Below are positions 1-8,800 of a stretch of 64,000 nucleotides of DNA, in pieces (the first letter of the stretch is position 1; the number at the start of each line of letters is the position of its first letter). The translations under genes were made by a program, and so were the position numbers. The notes beneath the pieces are model-generated. The model searched no databases and was not told where the DNA came from. It saw nothing but the letters and a program-made list of their open reading frames with translations. The stretch covers positions 1 to 64,000 of the forward strand of contig JAILKU010000011.1 in the NCBI GenBank assembly GCA_024693505.1, in the 5' to 3' direction. The DNA is from Bacteroidaceae bacterium (GTDB lineage: Bacteria > Bacteroidota > Bacteroidia > Bacteroidales > Bacteroidaceae).

Positions 1-340
1 CGTAATGGATATGGACACTCTGAAGGACTCTATCCAGATGCTGGCTGCGGCCCTGAAGCAGGGCAAGAGTATCGTCATCTTCCCGGAGGGAACCAGGACG
101 CGCAACGGCCAGGTCGGCGAGTTCAAGAAGACCTTTGCCATCCTTAGTCGCGAGCTGAACGTGCCTGTTGTGCCGGTAGTCATCAGCGGTGCCTTCGAGG
201 CCCTGCCGCGCGGTAGCTCCTGGCCTCGCCGACGCCCCGTCGGTATCAGGTACCTCGCCCCCATCTTGCCTGGAGGGGAAGACTATGATGTGCTGAGCCG
301 TAAGGTTGAGGATGTGATAAGAAAGAGACTTGGCCAATGA
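1..340 (+). CDS. PlsC-like acyltransferase, C-terminal part (5' end outside window)
   Basis: The reading frame is open from the first base and ends at TGA 338-340, so this is the C-terminal end of a longer gene. The internal ATG at position 5 is not a convincing start. The motif FPEGTRTRNG followed by FKKT matches block III of the PlsC/lysophospholipid acyltransferase family (acyl-phosphate or phospholipid binding), and VPVVPVVISG matches block IV. The catalytic HX4D motif would lie upstream of the window. The family transfers an acyl chain to lysophosphatidic acid or a related acceptor at the inner membrane. In Bacteroidetes such a domain can also form the C-terminus of an AMP-binding (acyl-CoA/ACP synthetase) fusion, and that cannot be decided here. 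The stop overlaps the start of the hemolysin III gene (ATGA), suggesting translational coupling. Confidence 0.8.
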   Translation, partial: VMDMDTLKDSIQMLAAALKQGKSIVIFPEGTRTRNGQVGEFKKTFAILSRELNVPVVPVVISGAFEALPRGSSWPRRRPVGIRYLAPILPGGEDYDVLSRKVEDVIRKRLGQ

Positions 341-957
341 CACTAAACGGAAACTTCTGGACCCATCTTGCTGGCACGCTCTTTGCCTTGTGTGCCTTGT
401 GGATTGCCTGGCCAGCGGCTGCGCTCGGCTGGCAATGGGGTATGGGTGTCGCCCTGTTCCTGACGGGGATGTTCCTGATGTTTACCTCCAGTACCGTCTA
501 TCATGCCGCGCCGCCGGGACGCACAAAAGACGTCCTGCGCAAACTCGACCATATTAATATATATGTAATGATAGCCTGCTCCTACAGCCCCATCCTGCTG
601 GGCGTGGTGGGAGGCGCGCTGGGGTGGGGCGTCTTCGTGCTGATGTGGCTCGTCACGCTTGGGGGCGCCATCTCCAAGATAGTAGCCATCGGCCGCTATC
701 CCCGCCTCTCGCTGGCGGTCTATCTTATTATGGGCTGGAGCGTCGTCTTCATAGCCCGCCCCGTTTGGGAGCGGATAGGCATTCTCCCTCTATGCCTTAT
801 CCTTGCCGAAGGCCTGTTCTACACGGCCGGAACCTATTTCTATGCCCACGATGAAAGGCCTCATTATCATGCCATCTGGCACATCTTTGTTCTTTTGGGC
901 GCGATTGCGCATTGGGGCGCTGTAACGGCCATTATATATCAGGACCTTTATGCTTAA
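337..957 (+). CDS. Hemolysin III / PAQR family membrane protein
   Basis: The 206-residue protein is almost entirely hydrophobic, with about seven predicted transmembrane helices, the normal size for the hemolysin III (YqfA/PAQR) family. The diagnostic metal-site elements are visible: SSTVYH near residue 52, LDH near residue 70, and a C-terminal HYHAIWHIFVLLGAIAHW. These His/Asp/Ser residues form the zinc site in the PAQR/CREST superfamily. The precise activity of bacterial members is unsettled; they are linked to membrane homeostasis, and the name hemolysin is historical. The ATG overlaps the acyltransferase stop by four bases, so the two genes are probably cotranscribed, consistent with a lipid or membrane role. 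Confidence 0.9.
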   Translation: MTLNGNFWTHLAGTLFALCALWIAWPAAALGWQWGMGVALFLTGMFLMFTSSTVYHAAPPGRTKDVLRKLDHINIYVMIACSYSPILLGVVGGALGWGVFVLMWLVTLGGAISKIVAIGRYPRLSLAVYLIMGWSVVFIARPVWERIGILPLCLILAEGLFYTAGTYFYAHDERPHYHAIWHIFVLLGAIAHWGAVTAIIYQDLYA

Positions 958-1010
958 AAATGGGAATTACGATGTAATTTCCTGTTTTTTATAAAAAAAA
1001 GTTCCTAAAT

Positions 1011-1043
1011 GTTTTCTTATTATAAGAAATAGTAGTACTTTTG
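1011..1043 (+). promoter_or_regulatory. Putative Bacteroidetes promoter for the 1180-5397 gene
   Basis: TACTTTTG at 1036-1043 fits the -7 consensus TAnnTTTG. The -33 position (about 1012-1016) has only TTTTC, a weak match to TTTG. It lies 137 bases before the start codon, leaving a leader of roughly 130 nt that contains no ORF. Confidence 0.5.
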
Positions 1044-1179
1044 TCATGAAAGAGCGTAGAAAGTGTATGTTGAAAACCTGTGGGTGAAAGCTTCGGCGCC
1101 CCATTCCGTTGATCCGAATCTGATAATGAAAAAGTCATCTCATATTTAAATTTATTGTCTAACTAAATCAAATGTAATC

Positions 1180-4100
1180 ATGAAGAAAAAACTGTTCTTC
1201 GTCCTATTTGCCTTAATGGGTATGATAGGAAACAATGTGCACTTGCTTGCTCAGGAACTGCCTGAACCTGACTGCATGTGGACGTTCGACAATGCTGACG
1301 ACCTGATGGCTGCCAGCAAAGGATCCCTGCAGCTTGTACCTGCCGTACTGGGTAACAATAGCGTTACGCTATGTGCTACCCCTGCAGAAGCTAACATTAC
1401 TGTGGCAGAAGGCCCTACAGCTGCCAGCAAAGCTATTATGGTACCTGCAGCCTCTGCATTGGCCGTACAGCGCGGCGAGGGCAGCCCTGTCCTCTCTGCC
1501 TACACCGTCATGATTGACGTGAAGGTTCCCGATTCGGAGCCTTACGACGCTCTGTTCCAGATGAACACCAGCAATACCAATGATGGCGACCTCTTCATCC
1601 ACACCGGTAACGTTGGCGTAGGTGAGCTGGGTTACGGCGGCACCGTGGAGAGCAATACCTGGTATCGCATCATCATCAATGCCAAGGATGGCAAGTTCAC
1701 CTCTTACCTCAACGGTGAGTTCATCAAGCAGGTGAATATGGTAGGACGTTGGGAAATCGAGCACATCTTCTACATATTTGCTGACGAGGATGGCGAGAAG
1801 ACCGATTCCTATCTGGCCAAGCTGGCTATCTGGGAGAATCCTCTCTCCGAGGAGCAGATTGCCGCACTGGGCAATCCCAGCACTTCGCAAGGCAAGCAGC
1901 CCGGCGAGATTAGCACGCCCGAGGATCTGGTAGCCTTCAGCGAGGCTGTCAACAGCGGTGGTGCCCAGAATGGTTTCCTGACAGCCGACATCGACATGAG
2001 CGGTGTGACTATCGAGCCTATCGGCACCGAGGCCAACCTCTTCACCGGTACATTCGACGGCCAGGGCCACGTCATCAGCAACCTCACCATCGAGAAGGAG
2101 GGTGTTGAGTATGTAGGTCTCTTCGGTCGCGTAGGCGGTGGTGCCACCATCAAGAACTTCACCCTGAAGAATGCCAAGCTGAGCGGCCAGGCCTTCATCG
2201 GCATCGTCGGCGGTTCGAACGGCAGCGGTACAGTCACCCTGGACAAGCTGGGCTTCGAGGGCGAAGCTGTGGGTACGGCTCAGAACGTATCCGGTATTAT
2301 CGGTGTGAATATGAGCAGCGCAGCTACCTTCCGCATCAGCAACTGCTACGTGACGGGCAAGGTGGCCGGCGGTCGCGAGAGTGCAGCCATCACCGGTTGG
2401 ACCGGTGGCGGCCAGAGCTCTATAACCGGTTGCTGGAGCACGGCTGAGGTAAGCGGCAACGATGCAGGCAAGGCCTTCTATCGTAACGACGCTACCGTTT
2501 GGTCAGACTGCTATGACATCTATGGCGAGCAGGTTTCTGCTATTCCCGAAGGTTCTCTGGCAAGCGGTGAGCTGGCCTACAAGCTGAACGGCAACAGCGC
2601 CGACGGTGCTTGGCGTCAGACCATTGGTCAGGACGAGCATCCCGTATTTGCTGCCAGCAGCAAGAAAGTATATGCAAAGCCCAGCGAGGGCTTCCGTTGC
2701 GACGGTCTGCCTCTTGGTGACATCAGCTATACGAACGACGAGGTTGTTCCCGAGCTGCCTGCTCACGAGTATGACGGCTTCATCTGTAAGAACTGCGGTC
2801 AGATCAATCCCGAATTCGTTCAGCCCAAGAACGGCGTTTACGCTCTGGGTACTGCCGAGCAGTTGGCATGGTTCGCCCGCAAGGTGAACAGCGGTGCCGA
2901 CAAGGCTCTGAACGCTGTGCTGACAGCCGACATTGACATGAGTGCATATCCCGGCGTAGAGAATACGATCGGTACGGACAACAATGGTTATGCCGGTACG
3001 TTCGACGGCCAGTTCCACACCGTAAAGGTGGCTTATGTGAACAATGCCGATGGCGGTACTGAGGTAAGACACAGCACGGCTCTGTTCCGCTTCCTGAACG
3101 GCGGTACGGTGAAGAACATCATCACCACCGGTACGATCACCACGAACCAGAAGTACGCTTCCGGTCTTGTCGGTAAGACTCAGGGCAATGGCGGTACGAT
3201 GGAGAACGTGGAGACCCACATCGTCATCAACAGCGCAGTTGACGGCGACGGCACCCACGCCGGCTTCCTTGGCGTAGCCGATGCTCCTGCCACCATTACC
3301 AATGCACTCTCTGCTATCGTTATCAACGGTGACAGAACGACCTGCTGCGGCGGTCTCTCCGGTTGGGCTTCTCAGCCTGTAACCTTCAACAACTGCTTGA
3401 TGGTTGGTGAGATTAACGTTCAGGACGACGGTTCTTCTACCTTCTCTCGTAACCCCGGCGGTAACACCTACAATAACTGTTACTATAGGGACGGTGTGAA
3501 GGAGTTGCAGGATAACGGCAACGCAACGAAGGTTTCTGCCGACGTGCTGAAGAGCGGTGAGCTGACCTACTCCTTGAACTATCCCGACGTGAACGGCGGA
3601 GCCTGGCGTCAGACCTTGGGCCGCGATGCTTATCCTGTGATCAATGCTAATCATGCTGTGGTCTTCCAGGTGGATGGTAACTATGTGAACCTGCCTGGTG
3701 ATGCATTCAACATCGCAACAGCTGAGGATCTCTTCGCATATGCTGAGACTCTGAAGAGCGGTACTCTGGCGAATGCCGTGCTGACTGCCGACATCGACCT
3801 GGGTGGCGCTGAATGGACGGCCATCGGTTCTGGTAACGGCTACGGTAAGGCTGCCGGTATTGCCGATGTAACCAATGCTGGTTTCACAGGCGTATTCGAT
3901 GGTCAGGGCCACACCGTTTCCAACTTTACGATCAAGGACGGCGCCTTTGAGGCTGAGCCCGAGGCTGCTGGTCTCTTCGGTATCGTAACGGGTACGGTGA
4001 AGAACCTGGGCGTCATCAATGCTTCTTACAATGCTACCAAGGACTGCCGCGCCGGCGCAGTTGCAGGCGCTGTGGTGGCATCGGCTACGAGTGCCGGTCT

Positions 4101-5397
4101 CGTGGAGAACTGTTTCGTAATCAACTCCAAGATTCTCTCCGGCTCACGCGTCGTTGGTGGTGTGGCTGGTGCTGTCTATGGCGGTACAGTCAAGAACTGC
4201 TTCTCTGCCAACAACGAGCTCAGCGGTCACGGCGATCGCTTCGGCGGTGTGGCTGGTGATACTCACTCTGACAATGGCTGGGACGGTAAAGTCATTAATT
4301 GTTATACCGACCACGAACGTGTGACCAGCTCTCAGCACGGTCCCGTCGAGGCTTGCGTGGCTAGCCTGTCTGCTTCCGACTTCGCAAGTGGTGTGATTGC
4401 TGTCGGCCTCGGTGCAGCCTTCCGTCAGAATCTGGGCGAGGATGTTTATCCCGTGCTTGACAGAACTCATGGCATTGTGAAGGAGATTTCCGAAGCTGGC
4501 TATGCTACAATGTACGTTGCTGACGCTGTTAATGCTCCTGAGGGCGTTACCGCTTACACCGGCTCTATCCAGGGCAGCCTGGTTGACATGAAGCCTATCG
4601 AGGGCACGATTCCCGCTTGGGAACCTGTCGTACTGAAGGGCGCTCCCGGCTTCTACAGCTTCATTCCCTCTGCTTCTGAGAAGAGCACAGTTGTTGACTT
4701 CTCTGCTATGGGATACGAGAATGCACAGGATCTGACGGGTGCCACCATCTGCGTGGGCGACCTGGACATCAACTTCGGCAACGGCACGAACGAGAAGAAC
4801 GGTCCCAAGTACTACAACACAGGTACGGCAGCTCGTCTCTATGGCGGCAACACTATGAACATCTACGCACTGGGGCAGCCTATCACCAAGATAGAGTTCA
4901 GCTTCGGTCCTTCTAATGCTCCTACTGCAGAGGATGCTCAGTTCAGTGAAGGCAGCTACGATGTCGAGACCTACACCTGGACTGGCAGCGCCGAGAATGT
5001 GACGCTCACCCGCAACGCCGCTTCCGGCCACTATCGTATTGTCAGCATGAAGGTAACCTATGGCGGCGGCTCCAACATCGAGGGCAACGACCTCGTTGGT
5101 ACAGCTGTTGACCTGACAACCGACGGCAGTCAGTATGTACTGGCTCAGAAGGAAGGCGTAATCGGCTTCTATAAGGCTAATGCAGGTACTGTTATTGCAG
5201 CCGGTAAGGCTTATCTGCTCGGTGGTGCAGCTGGCACGAAGGGCTTCACCTTCAGCTTCAGTGACGAAACTGCTATTGAGACTGTCCAGGATGCTCAGGA
5301 GGTTGAGGATGTTCGGATTTATGACCTCTCCGGTCGTCGTGTTGAGAAGGCCACGAAGGGTATCTATATTATTAACGGCAAAAAGGTGTTGAAGTAA
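1180..5397 (+). CDS. Large secreted protein with GLUG-like repeats, LamG-like domain and T9SS-like tail
   Basis: This 1405-residue protein starts with a classical signal peptide (residues 1-25, ending in LLAQ). Residues about 30-230 resemble a concanavalin/LamG-type jelly roll. Three long modules follow (about 240-500, 550-810 and 840-1080). Each opens with an EDLxAF or AEQLAWF element and a TADIDMS/TADIDLG phrase, then FDGQ(G/F)H and LFG elements typical of GLUG and M26-type right-handed repeats. Each module ends with a W-R-Q-T-x-G-x-D-x-(Y/H)-P-V phrase. The C-terminus, beginning IYDLSGRRV and ending GIYIINGKKVLK, is the Prevotella-type sorting tail associated with T9SS export. The protein is probably surface-exposed and adhesive or glycan-interacting; no catalytic motif was recognised. 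It is preceded by its own promoter and followed one base after the stop by a small ORF. Confidence 0.8.
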   Translation: MKKKLFFVLFALMGMIGNNVHLLAQELPEPDCMWTFDNADDLMAASKGSLQLVPAVLGNNSVTLCATPAEANITVAEGPTAASKAIMVPAASALAVQRGEGSPVLSAYTVMIDVKVPDSEPYDALFQMNTSNTNDGDLFIHTGNVGVGELGYGGTVESNTWYRIIINAKDGKFTSYLNGEFIKQVNMVGRWEIEHIFYIFADEDGEKTDSYLAKLAIWENPLSEEQIAALGNPSTSQGKQPGEISTPEDLVAFSEAVNSGGAQNGFLTADIDMSGVTIEPIGTEANLFTGTFDGQGHVISNLTIEKEGVEYVGLFGRVGGGATIKNFTLKNAKLSGQAFIGIVGGSNGSGTVTLDKLGFEGEAVGTAQNVSGIIGVNMSSAATFRISNCYVTGKVAGGRESAAITGWTGGGQSSITGCWSTAEVSGNDAGKAFYRNDATVWSDCYDIYGEQVSAIPEGSLASGELAYKLNGNSADGAWRQTIGQDEHPVFAASSKKVYAKPSEGFRCDGLPLGDISYTNDEVVPELPAHEYDGFICKNCGQINPEFVQPKNGVYALGTAEQLAWFARKVNSGADKALNAVLTADIDMSAYPGVENTIGTDNNGYAGTFDGQFHTVKVAYVNNADGGTEVRHSTALFRFLNGGTVKNIITTGTITTNQKYASGLVGKTQGNGGTMENVETHIVINSAVDGDGTHAGFLGVADAPATITNALSAIVINGDRTTCCGGLSGWASQPVTFNNCLMVGEINVQDDGSSTFSRNPGGNTYNNCYYRDGVKELQDNGNATKVSADVLKSGELTYSLNYPDVNGGAWRQTLGRDAYPVINANHAVVFQVDGNYVNLPGDAFNIATAEDLFAYAETLKSGTLANAVLTADIDLGGAEWTAIGSGNGYGKAAGIADVTNAGFTGVFDGQGHTVSNFTIKDGAFEAEPEAAGLFGIVTGTVKNLGVINASYNATKDCRAGAVAGAVVASATSAGLVENCFVINSKILSGSRVVGGVAGAVYGGTVKNCFSANNELSGHGDRFGGVAGDTHSDNGWDGKVINCYTDHERVTSSQHGPVEACVASLSASDFASGVIAVGLGAAFRQNLGEDVYPVLDRTHGIVKEISEAGYATMYVADAVNAPEGVTAYTGSIQGSLVDMKPIEGTIPAWEPVVLKGAPGFYSFIPSASEKSTVVDFSAMGYENAQDLTGATICVGDLDINFGNGTNEKNGPKYYNTGTAARLYGGNTMNIYALGQPITKIEFSFGPSNAPTAEDAQFSEGSYDVETYTWTGSAENVTLTRNAASGHYRIVSMKVTYGGGSNIEGNDLVGTAVDLTTDGSQYVLAQKEGVIGFYKANAGTVIAAGKAYLLGGAAGTKGFTFSFSDETAIETVQDAQEVEDVRIYDLSGRRVEKATKGIYIINGKKVLK

Positions 5398-5398
5398 T

Positions 5399-5554
5399 AT
5401 GAAGAAGGTTTATATCATACCTCAGACGGGAGTAGCTTTCGCAGAGGTGACAAGTATGCTGGCAGAGAGTCTGCCCATCAGTGATGAGACTGTAGACGGC
5501 GGTGAAGCGCTGACTAAGGAAGAAAAGAGTTGGGACATCTGGGGCGATGAGTAA
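5399..5554 (+). CDS. 51-residue acidic peptide, tightly coupled to the upstream surface protein
   Basis: The ATG at 5399 begins one base after the TAA (5395-5397) of the 1405-residue secreted protein, so translation is probably coupled. The product starts MKKVYIIPQTGVAF, has a mid-section MLAESLPISD, and ends in the Trp/acid-rich tail WDIWGDE. There is no signal peptide or transmembrane helix. From general familiarity, short proteins of this shape (lysine start, IxPxT, LAxS, W-D/E end) recur downstream of secreted-protein genes in Prevotella and Bacteroides, but I cannot verify a family assignment. A strong terminator follows at 5588-5619, placing the peptide as the last gene of this transcript. 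Function is unknown. The tight spacing and terminator argue that it is real. Confidence 0.6.
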   Translation: MKKVYIIPQTGVAFAEVTSMLAESLPISDETVDGGEALTKEEKSWDIWGDE

Positions 5555-5587
5555 TTGACCCCGTCTCAATCAGAATAACTTGAATGA

Positions 5588-5619
5588 AGAGGAGAGTGCC
5601 CAGGCGCTCTCCTCTTTTT
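5588..5619 (+). terminator. Intrinsic terminator after the 5399-5554 gene
   Basis: AGAGGAGAGTGCC (5588-5600) pairs with GGCGCTCTCCTCT (5603-5615) with one G-T wobble, and a run of five T (5615-5619) follows. It closes the 1180-5554 transcript. Confidence 0.85.
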
Positions 5620-5764
5620 ATTCCGTAGCTTGACCAAGGTCGTGGCATTGCCTGGGCGAGTGCATTATCATGAGCGAGGCAGAGCAAACGATGGAAGACC
5701 CTTCATGGGATTGCAAGTCATATAATGGCGTAGGACGGTCTGAACCTCGGCGCAGGAAGGCAAA

Positions 5765-5827
5765 AACAACGCCGTTGTTTGGGCAAAACATCGGTGTAGA
5801 ATTGGCTAAACAACGGCGTTGTTTTTT
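5765..5827. terminator. Two mirror-image hairpins, likely bidirectional terminator
   Basis: AACAACGCCGTTGTT (5765-5779) and its exact reverse complement AACAACGGCGTTGTT (5809-5823) lie 29 bases apart. Each copy is itself a short hairpin. The right copy is followed by T5822-5827 on the plus strand and the left copy by T's on the minus strand. They can therefore act as two terminators in opposite directions, or pair with each other as one long stem. They lie just beyond the stop of the minus-strand 5849-9898 gene. Confidence 0.65.
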
Positions 5828-5848
5828 CCTGGCACTAAGAAGCCCCGC

Positions 5849-8800
5849 TCATTTGTTCCACAGCAGGGTGCCGTTGCCGGCCTGCCCGGCGGCCTCCACA
5901 ACGGGATGAGTGGTGCGACTGTTGTTCCAAAGAGTGACGTGGGATTCGCCCTTCTCGTCCAGTTGCAGGCTGGGGTTCCAGTAGAGGGTGCGGCGATAGT
6001 CGGAGGGCTCGGGCGGCGTCTGCTTCGAGTAGTCGGGGCTGTAGAACTGTGCAGGTCGTGCAAAACCCGGAAGGTTGGCCTTGCGGTAGGTAAACCTGTC
6101 GGGGGTATGACTGTCTTCATACGGATAGTAGGCGACAAAGACCTCGGGCAGGTTTGAGCCCCAGTAGCGGCGGTCGCCCTCCAGGCGCGGGCTGTAGTCG
6201 GTATAGACGACATAGCTTTCGGGCTTGTGGTAACCCATATCCCGGACTGCCGGATGGCTCTCGGGGAAGGACCGCAGATATTTGGGGTAGTACATGGAGT
6301 CGCGTGGTATGGAGTCCAGTTGCCTGATGATGCTCTGCTCCTCGGTAAGTGCATAGCGCTTCTTCATCTTCGAGGTCTTGTAGACTTGCGAGCCCCCGGT
6401 GATGGCATGTACATAAGGATTCGCGAGGCCCATGTCTCCGAAGAGGGTGCGCCCCAGGCGGTCGGGCATAAAGAGGATGATGCCGGCATCGGTCATCATG
6501 GTTTCTGCCTCGTCGCTGCTGAGTTTGAAAGCCGGCTGTGAATCATCGAAACGCCTCAGTCCGCCAAAGCGGGCCGAAATGGGAACTTCGCGCAACTGGT
6601 GGATGCTGTCGGCTAATAGTGCGGGTTCCATCAGCGCCCTGTCGGGTGAGTCGCTGAGATGTGTCTGATAGAAGGTGTATGGTTTTACGAAACGGGGCCA
6701 GGGACGGTCCAGGAGGACCAGGTTGTTATTGTTGTCTATCTCCAGACCCAGCCTGTTTTTCTTCTTTATGACTCGCTTTGTCTTCAGGTCGTTACGCTCA
6801 TTCAGGATGTCCAGTTTCGTCCATTGATTATTCCGGAACCAGTCTCCCTTGTCGTTGTTTGCTTCGTAGCGCCTGTATTTCTTTGCCATAGCCCGGAAGA
6901 TATACTCGCCGTAGAAACGCGGCAGTTGAATCTCGAAGTGCTGACCGCTGACCCGAAGTTCGGGGAAGTTATACCTTTGGCTGCCGCTGGGCGTCATCAT
7001 CTGCGAGGAAAGGACGTATTCCCTGCGTTTCCTGCTTGCCGCAGTAGCCCTGAGCGTCTTCATCCGGTCTTCTTGTGACTGTATATCAATACGGGGCAGG
7101 TCTTTGTCCTCCTCTATTTGCAGGGGCTCGGTATGCTCGTTTCCCAAAGATAATTCTCCCTTTACAAAGCTATATTTGCGTGCCCGCTTGAGTTCCCTTT
7201 CCTCTTCGCGCAGGCTGTTGGGGTCGAAGTTGAGGATGATTCCTCGCAGTATCTGGGCCCTCTCCCGGGGTTGCGTCTGTTTCCACTCTCCCTTGACGGC
7301 CATTTCATGCCAGTCGAACCGGCGCCAACCCTGCGTCATCATCAGCAGGTCCAGGGCCCGGCGGTGCTCTTCGTCGTCCTTTTCGAAGTACCATCCGGGA
7401 TTGGGGATAAAGCCCTTCAATTCGCTGGAAAGCAGCATTTCCGTCATGATGTTGCCGTTATCGAAGAGTTGGTCCTGCTGGTAACCGTCGCGGACGGAAA
7501 GGGAAAGACCCAGCCCCTCCCGTGAAGGGAGAGGATTTGCTGCCGTCACTTGCAGCTCAATCTTCTCGTATGGAATGTATTCGTTCTTTAGCCCGGAGAT
7601 GGTAAGCGTAGGCTTGGACAGCTCGGGTTTCGTGACGAAGAAGAGGCGGTCGGCATAAATGCGTCCCTGAGTATCGAACACCGTTACCTGATGGATACCG
7701 GCCTCTAACTTTGAATCATGAATGATGAATTGTGAATTGAGTTCGGCGAACTTCTCCATCACTCCTTCGTGCATTACCGTCAGAGCGAGGCTGTCAGGGT
7801 TGAGGCCGATGGCCTGTACCTTGATAATCCAGTCGTCGCCTGCCTGCTTTACGCTTAGTGCAACGCCTTGTTCCTCTGGCTTCGGCAGTTTTGCAGACAC
7901 CTTCTTCCCATCCTTTGTGGTGAAGGTGACTTCCCTCTCCATGTTACGTTCGGGCGTAATGGTGAAAATACCGCGTCCGCGATTGACGGCCGGAATCTCT
8001 TCCGAGCCCGCCTTTAGGCTACCCTCTAACTGCTCTCCATCGCTCCATGCCGCTTCAAAGGCCACGTTGTTCGGGATGCCTGCCACCAGATTGCCTCCTT
8101 CGGGGAAGAGTGAGAGGGTCATCTTGCGGCGGTTGGGGTCGCGGTGGTAGTAGCGCAGCATCGGCCGAAGCGTCATGTTGCGGGAATAGTCGCCCTTCAC
8201 CTTGGGACGGTCGTAGACGGGAAAAACGCGACTGTAGAGTTTCTCGTAGTCGCGATAGTAGTTCTTCTCCAGCTCTTTACTGAGGAACCATTCGCTCGCC
8301 GCCCATCCGTGCTTGTGCTCGAAGCAGCCCCAGTTGAGCTGCCAGCGCGTATAGGCCCTCAGCTCGTAGAAGCCGCTGTGCTGAATGGGGCGTTCCAGCA
8401 CGAAGTGACCTCGTCCCCATCCCTGTTTCATGTCGATTATCTTGCGTTCCACCAGATAGCCGTCGTTGTCGTACAGTTCTGCGTAGAGCACGTTGCTGAT
8501 GTTCGAGGGAGTGCAGAAGTCTGTCCGTTGCGTGTAGGCGGCAAACCAGATGGTGTCGCCCTGGAAGTATGAGGTGTTGTCCATGTGGAGGTAGACCTTC
8601 TCCTGAGGCCTCTTTTGGGCGAATGCCCATAGGTTGTCGCGAAGGGCCTTCAGTTTGGCATCGGCAACGCAGACGGTGTCTGGTGTGGGGAGCAGGCGCT
8701 TCTTGATGGCGGGCACACCGCCCTTCGTACCGAAAACGAGCTGCTCTTCGTGAGCCGTTCGTTTCACTATGCCGGAATGCTCCCACATGATAGAGTCGAA

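Noticed and set aside
2503-3912. 469-codon minus-strand ORF opposite the 1405-residue surface protein
   Set aside because: It is a mirror ORF of the repeats on the coding strand. Codon and amino acid composition are not protein-like, and no promoter or signal is present.
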